From CAIVAT01 sp964455285 (GTDB lineage Bacteria; Bacteroidota; Bacteroidia; Bacteroidales; FEN-979): DNA of 19,258 nt. The translations under genes and the position numbers were made by a program. The DNA lies in assembly GCA_964455285.1 (NCBI GenBank), contig CAYVVG010000068.1:1-19258 (forward strand), written 5' to 3'. The notes beneath the pieces are model-generated. The model ran no database searches and was not told the origin of the DNA. It saw only the letters and a program-made list of their open reading frames with translations. Positions 13,300 through 19,258 of the stretch are shown here, in pieces (position 1 is the stretch's first letter; the number at the start of each line of letters is the position of its first letter).

Positions 13300-15390
13300 T
13301 TAACGTTTGACGAATTTCGCAACTTCTGTCCCGGCATCACCGGTCCACCTTACCAGATACAACCCGGGCTGCAGGGCACTCACATCGATCACCTGTGCGG
13401 AACGGGTCACAGGCTGGTGAATCACCTCACGACTTCCGGCGTCCAGGATGCTCAGCGTTCCCTGGGCAATGTCGCCGGGAATCAGCACGGTGATGTTCCC
13501 GCCGGCCGGGCTGGGGAATACATGCATTTTCGGCAGCGATACGGGCGGGTGGCCCGGAAGGCCCACACCGGCGTCCGAAGTGCCCAGGATGGTTCCGTTT
13601 TCACCGGCGGCGAAGGCGGTGTTGGCGCCGGTAATGCAAACGGAATAAAGAGGATTCGGGGTTCCGGACGATTGCACCGTCCAGGTTGCCCCGCCGTCAG
13701 TCGTCAACAGGATCAGGCCGCCCGTTCCCGTGACATAGCCGGTGAAGCTGTCCCGAAACCAGACGGACAGGTAGGTGGCATTATATCCCACATGGATCAG
13801 CGACCATGTGGTCCCGCCGTTGGTGGTTTTCAACACCTGTTCGGCAGCACCCACCGCATACCCCGTATTTTCATCCAGAAAAAATACATCGTTCAGATCG
13901 AGTTCGGTCCCCGAGGTCTGGATACTCCATGTATCCCCGCCATTGGTGGTCTTCAGGATGGTACCGTACGACCCTGCGACATACCCGGTGGTGGAACTGA
14001 GAAACTGCACCGATCGCAGGAAACGCGTGGTGCCTGCCGTTTGCGGACTCCAGGTCAAACCGCCGTTTGCGGACTTCACGATGGTACCGAAATCGCCGAC
14101 TGCATATCCCGTATTTTCATTCGGGAAATCGACCGAGTTCAGCGACAGCCCGGTGCCGGAAAACTGGGAGGTCCAGGTGTCGCCTCCATTCTCTGTTTTC
14201 ACGATTGTCCCTCCCTGCCCGACCGCGTAACCCGTCAACGGCGTCGGAAATGCCACCCCCTTGAGCATCTGGATGCCGGGAGTATGACATACCGTCCAGG
14301 AATTTCCGGCATCCGTCGTCCTCATCACGATCCCCGAATCACCCGCCACATAACCGGTGGTGGGCGACGGGAAATCCATGGCCTGCCAGTCGGCCGTAGT
14401 TCCCTTCACCAGGTCGGTGTAGGTCTGCCCGCCGTCGGTCGTTCGCATGATCACACTTTTTTCGCTGGTCGGATAACACCGCTGCCCGAGGATGATCCCG
14501 TTGCTGCGATCGGTGAACCACAAGCAGTGCAACAGGGCTCCCGTCAGGTTGGTGGCCTCCACCCAGGTCCAACCGCCATCGGTCGATTTTACGATGTGGG
14601 GATAACACAGGCCCTGCCATCCTATCGCCATTCCCCAGCCGGGATCGGGAAAAAAGATATCATCCTGGTAGGTTCCCTCCTCGTCCTCCAGCTGATCCCA
14701 GGATGACCCGTAATCGACCGTCTTCAGGATGATGCCGTCGTCGGCAGCCATCCAACCGGTACTTGCGCTGGTAAAGCAAAGCCTGGAGAGAAAGGTGTTC
14801 GATGAAAAAACCCCCGACCAGGTGATGCCTCCGTCAACCGTCCGGAGGAGCAGGTAGCTGTTCCAGTCACCTGCGATCACAAATCCGGTGTCGGCGTTGA
14901 TGAACCAGAGCGACCTCAGGTTGCTGTGCGCATTGTAGGAGATCACATTCCAGGCAGTCCCGCCATCGATGGTCTTGAGGATCGTGGTCTCGCCGGCTGC
15001 ATACCCGGTATTGGCGTCCGCGAAAAAAACGGAACTTAGGTTGGCGTAGTAGGCCGGTTGTGTAACCCAGTATTCACCCCCGTTGGTGGTTTTCAGGATG
15101 GTGCCGGTGTTCCCGGCCGCATATCCCGTACTTCCATCCACAAAATGAACACAGGTGAGATGGTTGGTGGTTCCGGAAAATTTGCTTTTCCAGGTCAGCC
15201 CCCCGTCGGTGGTTTTCAGGATGGTGCCGTAATTGCCGGCAATGAATCCGTTCACCGGGTCGGTGAAACAGACATCGTTGACGAAATTGCCGGTCGGTTT
15301 TGGGTTGAGCCATTGCCAGCGCTGTGAGTGGGCCCGGTCGGAGGCGAAGAACGCGGCCAGGATGATGGTCAGGATCAGTGTCTTTTTCAT
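13300..15390 (-). CDS. Ycf48-like/BNR-repeat secreted protein with T9SS sorting domain
   Basis: A 696-residue exported protein: signal peptide MKKTLILTIILAAFFASDRAHSQ cut into two parts here as n-region MKK and a hydrophobic core, then a beta-propeller-type region with about 13 copies of a unit of roughly 41 residues bearing TTDGGxTW or TTNGGxTW, with NxTGYAxGxxGTILKT between. These are photosystem-II-assembly-factor (Ycf48)/sialidase-like repeats, common in Bacteroidota surface proteins and not evidence of photosynthesis. The last 75 residues (MHVFPSPAGGNITV...LQPGLYLVRWTG) are a T9SS type A tail. The ligand is unknown; binding or adhesion is likeliest. It lies between the M1 peptidase (50 nt gap) and the APC permease (15 nt gap). 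Some repeats are still alike at DNA level, implying recent duplication. Confidence 0.9.
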   Translation of the reverse strand: MKKTLILTIILAAFFASDRAHSQRWQWLNPKPTGNFVNDVCFTDPVNGFIAGNYGTILKTTDGGLTWKSKFSGTTNHLTCVHFVDGSTGYAAGNTGTILKTTNGGEYWVTQPAYYANLSSVFFADANTGYAAGETTILKTIDGGTAWNVISYNAHSNLRSLWFINADTGFVIAGDWNSYLLLRTVDGGITWSGVFSSNTFLSRLCFTSASTGWMAADDGIILKTVDYGSSWDQLEDEEGTYQDDIFFPDPGWGMAIGWQGLCYPHIVKSTDGGWTWVEATNLTGALLHCLWFTDRSNGIILGQRCYPTSEKSVIMRTTDGGQTYTDLVKGTTADWQAMDFPSPTTGYVAGDSGIVMRTTDAGNSWTVCHTPGIQMLKGVAFPTPLTGYAVGQGGTIVKTENGGDTWTSQFSGTGLSLNSVDFPNENTGYAVGDFGTIVKSANGGLTWSPQTAGTTRFLRSVQFLSSTTGYVAGSYGTILKTTNGGDTWSIQTSGTELDLNDVFFLDENTGYAVGAAEQVLKTTNGGTTWSLIHVGYNATYLSVWFRDSFTGYVTGTGGLILLTTDGGATWTVQSSGTPNPLYSVCITGANTAFAAGENGTILGTSDAGVGLPGHPPVSLPKMHVFPSPAGGNITVLIPGDIAQGTLSILDAGSREVIHQPVTRSAQVIDVSALQPGLYLVRWTGDAGTEVAKFVKR

Positions 15391-15440
15391 GATGATGGGG
15401 TGGCTGAATGCAAAGGGATGTTCTACGCCGGGTGCGGAAT

Positions 15441-17375
15441 CTACCGGATGATGGTAAATACGCCGTCGACGCGAAGTTCACTGTTTTCGATCAAATAGGA
15501 GTATTGCCCGGTGGAAAATTGTTCGAGCACCAGTTTGCTGAAGGTCTCATTCTGGGGGTGAAAAAGGGCAGCCACCTGCTTGCCGGTACAGTCAAAGACC
15601 CTGATCCGGAACGCTTCCTTTTCCAGCAAAGGGCTGAACTGAAAGGTCACCTGATCCCTGGCCGGTACCGGGTACACCTTTACCCCGGCCGGTTCCTGCT
15701 TTTCCAGGATGCCGCTCACCGTATTATTTGCCGAGATCAGCTGATAGCCGGGGTCGAACAGCACCGAATCGACGGTGAACGGGATTACCGCCGTGAAAGC
15801 CTGTCCCGAAAAGGTATGATGGAAACGCAGGATCGTATCGCGGGTCTCATTCTTGAATGTCAGCGGGATATCCATTTCAAAGAAGGATACGGAAGGGTGG
15901 GATTGCGTTTGTCCCACGGTCAGGGTGACCGTGTCGCCATGCTGTTCCCAGCTCGTCTGGTAGGAAGGATAACCTTCGCCGGTGTACCAGTCGTTGAAAT
16001 AGCCTGTCAGGTCGCACCCGCAGGAGGATTCCAGGTGCGCTTTCAGTTGGGGGGTGCGGGCAAATCCATAGGCCAACGACGGATCGGCCAGGTAATTCCG
16101 CAGGGCCGCGAAAAAGGCGGAATCCCCCATCAGCCATCGTAACTGGTGCAGGATCAGCGCCCCTTTGGCATAGGAAAGACGGCTGTCGAAGATCCGGTTG
16201 ACGCTGGTCGTATCTGTGCAGTAAACCGATCCGCCCGGATAAGCCGTCACACTCTTCACCCTTACTTCGCGAAACCGTTTCCACCAGTCGGGCAGGATAT
16301 GTTCATAGCAAAGCCCGGAAAGGTAGGTCGCAAATCCTTCATTCAGCCAGATGTCGGTCCAGCTGCCGCAGGTCACCTTGTCGCCGAACCACATGTGCGC
16401 CAGTTCGTGGGCCAGGAGCTCGAAACCGAACGAGGATACGAAAGTCATGGTCTGGTGTTCCATGCCTCCGCCCCACCCGAACTGGGCATGACCGTATTTT
16501 TCACGCTGGAACGGATAGATGCCGAACAGGGTGTCGAACAACTGGATCATCGGGATGATCACATGTGTTTCAGGGGGTACGGTCACAGGATCCTCGGGGT
16601 AAACGAAATTATCGACTATGAGTGTATCTCCTTGAAAAGGAACAAGATGGACATAATGGGCATAGTTGGTGACGGCCAGGCAAACCAGGTAGGCGGCAAT
16701 CGGATACCGGTGTTTCCAGTGGTGGATGATCCGGCTGCCGGCCGGGGTTTCGGAAACCAGCACCCCGTTGCTGGCGCTTCGATAGCCTGTGGGAATATCA
16801 AGAAAGATGTCGATCGAATCGGCCTTGTCGGCAAGTCCGTTCCGGCAGGGCCACCAGTCGCTCGCCCCGTATGGCTCGGAAAGGGTCCAGATGATGGGAA
16901 CTCCGTTGTGGGAGGACTGGACGAACGACCCGAATCCCTGGTCGGGCGGAACCCCATGGTAGTATACGGTCAGGGAATCTGCGGTTTGCGGAGGAATGGA
17001 AGAAGGAAACCCGACGACAAGCTGTTGGCCGGCATGGTTCCACGGGACCTCCTGTCCGTGGTACCTCACCGAATCGGCGATGAGCTCCGGCGCCATGTCC
17101 AGTGCCAGCGAATCCATGGCAGTACCGGTCACGCGAAACAGCACTGTCACACTGCCCGCGATCTCCCTTACTGCCGGATCGATGCGCCAATGGCATCGGT
17201 ACCCGTGCACATCAAATCCGCCGGCGGTCGCCACGGTTTCGGGGAGCACCCTGATGGCAGCCCCCCGCATCTCTGCGGCGGCGATCGTTTCCAGGTCTCC
17301 GGGGCGGAACTCCTGTGCCCTCGATCCGTCCGTCAGCCGAATCGCCAGGATCAGAAAGAGTAAGAGTCGGTTCAT
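15441..17375 (-). CDS. M1-family zinc aminopeptidase with T9SS sorting domain
   Basis: Removes N-terminal amino acids from peptides outside the cell. The 644 residues begin with signal MNRLLLFLILAIRLTDGSRA-Q, then an N-terminal beta domain, exopeptidase motif GGGMEH (302-307), and the zinc site HELAHMWFGD (H323, E324, H327) with the third ligand E346 in WLNEGFA, exactly HExxH-x18-E. A catalytic-Tyr candidate lies in SRLSYAKGAL. The C-terminus (about 565-644, VKVYPVPARDQVTF...FSTGQYSYLIE) is a T9SS type A tail in place of the large helical domain of cytosolic PepN. The ATG overlaps the CotH stop by four bases (ATGA), indicating translational coupling; the Ycf48-like gene follows 50 nt later. 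Confidence 0.95.
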   Translation of the reverse strand: MNRLLLFLILAIRLTDGSRAQEFRPGDLETIAAAEMRGAAIRVLPETVATAGGFDVHGYRCHWRIDPAVREIAGSVTVLFRVTGTAMDSLALDMAPELIADSVRYHGQEVPWNHAGQQLVVGFPSSIPPQTADSLTVYYHGVPPDQGFGSFVQSSHNGVPIIWTLSEPYGASDWWPCRNGLADKADSIDIFLDIPTGYRSASNGVLVSETPAGSRIIHHWKHRYPIAAYLVCLAVTNYAHYVHLVPFQGDTLIVDNFVYPEDPVTVPPETHVIIPMIQLFDTLFGIYPFQREKYGHAQFGWGGGMEHQTMTFVSSFGFELLAHELAHMWFGDKVTCGSWTDIWLNEGFATYLSGLCYEHILPDWWKRFREVRVKSVTAYPGGSVYCTDTTSVNRIFDSRLSYAKGALILHQLRWLMGDSAFFAALRNYLADPSLAYGFARTPQLKAHLESSCGCDLTGYFNDWYTGEGYPSYQTSWEQHGDTVTLTVGQTQSHPSVSFFEMDIPLTFKNETRDTILRFHHTFSGQAFTAVIPFTVDSVLFDPGYQLISANNTVSGILEKQEPAGVKVYPVPARDQVTFQFSPLLEKEAFRIRVFDCTGKQVAALFHPQNETFSKLVLEQFSTGQYSYLIENSELRVDGVFTIIR

Positions 17376-18901
17376 GGCTTATGAATAAACTTCTCCAGTA
17401 CCGTTTGGCCGTCAATATCTGCCTCCAGGATAAAGACCCCGGACGAAAGTCCCTCCAGGCTGATGACGGTGCATTTGTCCCTCAGGTTCATCACCCTCAG
17501 GGTCCGTCCTTGAAGGTCGGTGATCCGTGCCGGCAACTCCCGGGCCGGGGTGCGGTCGAGAAGGATGGATATCCTGAGACCGGCGGGATTGGGATAAAGG
17601 GTCATGCGGCCGGATCCGGGGCCACTTCCGGCGAGCCCTTCGGTCTTCAGCTGATCGAGGAGGGATTTCTGCCGGGTGGAGATAAACGGCATGAGTCCGT
17701 AGGGAGTGTGACTATCGATCGGCTGAGTGAAGGAATTGTCGAAATCGGCCACGCTGTATCCATAGTCCAGGGTGCGCCAGGTGTCCTCCACGGCAGCATC
17801 CCGGATCAGGGATTTCAGGGAGGCGATCCGCGGGAATATCTCCCCCGGGTTGATCACCTGGCGGGCCATGGTATCGATGTACCGTGTGTACCGTTCCATG
17901 AAAGCGGGAACGGCCAGCAGTTTCTTCGCCAGCGGCAACGGCATCTGGTCGTTGACCCAATACCGGTAATCTCTTCTTCCCCAGTCGATTCCGAACCAGT
18001 CAATGCCGAATGTGTTATCGGGATCATACGTTATGAAATCGGTCCTTCCGCTGGCAGGATCTTCATAAAGGTAGAAGTTGTTCTTGTTGTAGGAATAATC
18101 ATCCCAGTTGCCGGTCGCCACATCCAGGGCGAGCGCCTTGAGAAACCGGTCCACCCCGAGCAGGGAAGCGATCTCAACGGAGAAATTTCCGGTTACCGGT
18201 TGGTTCAGCCCCCCGATCAGGCTGACCAGGCCGCTGTAATCGTCTTCCTCTTCGTTGGTCTGGAGGTCATATACGCGGCCTCCTGTGGCCGTGCCGTTCA
18301 TCAGGTCCTTGTAAGTCTGTTCCAGCGGCCCGTGGTAGACCAGGTCGGCCGGGTAGGTGCATTTGTACAGGTTACCGCCGGGATCCGCATAGTGGCGCTT
18401 GAGCCATTCCTTGTCCAGCTCTTCAATGTTCGTGTACAGCCCGTAATAATCTCCGTTGATGTAAACCCTCACAAAACTGGTGCGGCGTTCGGGAAAACCC
18501 GCCCGCTTCCAGAGGTCGTAAAAGAGCTTTTCCCGGATCATCGTCGGGTCGTTGTGCTGTCCGTTCAGGTTCAGCTTCTTCACCCCCTGGTACTTTCGTC
18601 CCGGAACATATTCGTTGAAACTGATCTTGAAGGACTTCTTCAGGGAGTACCGGGAGGTATTTCCCCTGAGCCGGAACCCGACATTCTCCAGGGTGTCGCA
18701 CTGTTCCGTATCATCGAAAACGAAACGCGCCAGGTAGTAATGATCGCTGAGGATCGAATCATACAGGATCTCCAGCGAATCGGCAGGCAGGGCGATGTGA
18801 ACCGATGAAAGCCTTGTGTCGTCATACAGCGTGCCACGCTGTGCCTGGGAAGAGACAGCGAAAATGAGCGAGGCATAGAGAACAAGCGTTCGAAGCACCA
18901 T
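17372..18901 (-). CDS. CotH-family (secretory kinase-fold) protein with T9SS sorting domain
   Basis: A 509-residue exported protein from ATG 18901 (MVLRTLVLYASLIFAVSSQA, signal peptide). A TTG at 18925 is rejected because it lies inside the promoter box. CotH motifs in order: FRLRGNTSR (77-84), KKSFKISF (88-95), KLNLNGQHNDPTMIREKL (109-126), FVRVYINGDYYGLYTNIEELD (143-163), TGNWDDYSYNKNNFYLYED (263-281) and YDPDNTFGIDW (292-302), covering the expected nucleotide- and metal-binding residues including D295 and N296. CotH proteins have an atypical protein-kinase fold; Bacillus CotH phosphorylates spore coat proteins. The last 80 residues (MTLYPNPAG...LSSGVFILEADI) are a T9SS tail. First gene of the operon, with a four-base overlap into the M1 peptidase. 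Substrate unknown. Confidence 0.93.
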   Translation of the reverse strand: MVLRTLVLYASLIFAVSSQAQRGTLYDDTRLSSVHIALPADSLEILYDSILSDHYYLARFVFDDTEQCDTLENVGFRLRGNTSRYSLKKSFKISFNEYVPGRKYQGVKKLNLNGQHNDPTMIREKLFYDLWKRAGFPERRTSFVRVYINGDYYGLYTNIEELDKEWLKRHYADPGGNLYKCTYPADLVYHGPLEQTYKDLMNGTATGGRVYDLQTNEEEDDYSGLVSLIGGLNQPVTGNFSVEIASLLGVDRFLKALALDVATGNWDDYSYNKNNFYLYEDPASGRTDFITYDPDNTFGIDWFGIDWGRRDYRYWVNDQMPLPLAKKLLAVPAFMERYTRYIDTMARQVINPGEIFPRIASLKSLIRDAAVEDTWRTLDYGYSVADFDNSFTQPIDSHTPYGLMPFISTRQKSLLDQLKTEGLAGSGPGSGRMTLYPNPAGLRISILLDRTPARELPARITDLQGRTLRVMNLRDKCTVISLEGLSSGVFILEADIDGQTVLEKFIHKP

Positions 18902-18922
18902 TCTGAAAGGAATTAATGTGTT

Positions 18923-18930
18923 CAAAATTA
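18923..18930 (-). promoter_or_regulatory. -7 box of the CotH-M1-Ycf48-APC operon
   Basis: TAATTTTG on the minus strand matches TAnnTTTG and lies 21 nt from the CotH ATG (18901). It would overlap the alternative TTG start at 18925, supporting the shorter protein. Confidence 0.6.
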
Positions 18931-18953
18931 TGATTTTTACCGGGAATAACCGC

Positions 18954-18961
18954 TATCTTTG
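18954..18961 (+). promoter_or_regulatory. -7 box of the divergent exported-protein gene
   Basis: TATCTTTG, identical to the LOG promoter box, ends 18 nt before the ATG at 18980. It is back to back with the CotH promoter, so the roughly 78-bp intergenic region serves both directions. Confidence 0.65.
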
Positions 18962-18979
18962 CGGCCAAATCCGCCTTGC

Positions 18980-19258
18980 ATGAAAAAGATTCTGTACTTT
19001 TTTCTCTTCCTGAGCCTCACAACCCTTGCCGCCCTGTCACAATCCCCGGCTTTAGTACCTGTGATCGATCATCCGGTGTATTTCGACGTTTCGCCCCCCC
19101 TGCGCGACATGCTGAGGATGCCCATTCCGAAAGCCGACCGCAGCTGGAAAGACGGGGTAGTCAGAAATCATGTGGATACGAGTGTCGCAGGAGAATCCCT
19201 TCAGCGGCTGGCGGATGAGTGCCTGCAGGATTTTTTCGGACCGCTTTCGGCCGATACC
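18980..19258 (+). CDS. Exported protein of unknown family, 3'-truncated by the window
   Basis: Reads MKKILYFFLFLSLTTLAA followed by LSQSPALV for 93 codons to the window end without a stop. The start has Lys-Lys, a hydrophobic core and a probable cleavage near LSQ, a type I signal peptide. The mature part begins with VIDHPVYFDVSPPLRDMLRM, which I do not assign to a family. The promoter box at 18954-18961 and the spacing to the ATG support this start. Given its neighbours and the signal, a T9SS cargo protein is possible, but the C-terminus that would show it is outside the window. Confidence 0.75.
   Translation, partial: MKKILYFFLFLSLTTLAALSQSPALVPVIDHPVYFDVSPPLRDMLRMPIPKADRSWKDGVVRNHVDTSVAGESLQRLADECLQDFFGPLSADT

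Noticed and set aside
12847..14706. Plus-strand open frame of 619 codons
   Set aside because: Antisense to the APC permease and the Ycf48-like gene, crossing their junction. Its repeats are only the mirror of the Ycf48 repeats.
16146..18808. Plus-strand open frames of 405 and 497 codons
   Set aside because: Antisense to the M1 peptidase and CotH genes, whose catalytic motifs are complete. No domain or plausible start signal.

Overview
The window looks like a piece of a Bacteroidota chromosome, most likely an environmental Bacteroidales-type lineage. The evidence is several secreted proteins ending in type IX secretion (T9SS) sorting domains, Bacteroidota-typical families (DUF6029-like barrel, Omp28-like lipoprotein, C25 and M1 peptidases, CotH), and promoters of the TAnnTTTG type instead of the sigma70 -10 box. 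Coding density is high and most genes are GC-rich. The exception is an AT-richer AAA+ ATPase gene at 1896-3035.

Layout: (1) 1-1799, the 3' part of a gingipain-like C25 peptidase with PKD and T9SS domains. (2) 1896-3035, an AAA_14/DUF4143 ATPase bracketed by a 28-bp direct repeat. (3) 3184-6362, a minus-strand operon TlpA-like thioredoxin > DUF6029-like barrel > Omp28-like lipoprotein. (4) 6398-7372, a class I mannose-6-phosphate isomerase. (5) 7504-9207, a plus-strand cluster of LOG-family nucleotide hydrolase, P-loop kinase-like protein and dCMP deaminase, with related 7-bp repeats at both ends and at its internal junction. (6) 9218-11296, two minus-strand genes: an exported isoaspartyl peptidase/asparaginase and a TauE/SafE permease. 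(7) 11434-18901, a tightly packed minus-strand operon CotH > M1 aminopeptidase > Ycf48-like repeat protein > APC amino acid permease. (8) 18980-19258, the start of a divergent exported protein.

Functional reading: the first three operon genes in block 7 encode exported proteins with T9SS tails and the last encodes an amino acid permease, which suggests extracellular protein degradation with uptake of the released amino acids. Block 3 pairs a CxxC thioredoxin with a CxxC lipoprotein around an outer-membrane barrel and may be an envelope thiol-redox unit. Block 5 handles nucleotide monophosphates.

The most unusual structure is repetitive DNA. A 28-bp near-identical direct repeat flanks the ATPase. 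An exact 16-bp inverted match links the two ends of the LOG/kinase pair. GC-rich hairpin elements occur both between genes and, with a 24-bp tandem repeat, in frame inside the APC permease gene. No rRNA, tRNA, CRISPR array or transposase was seen.
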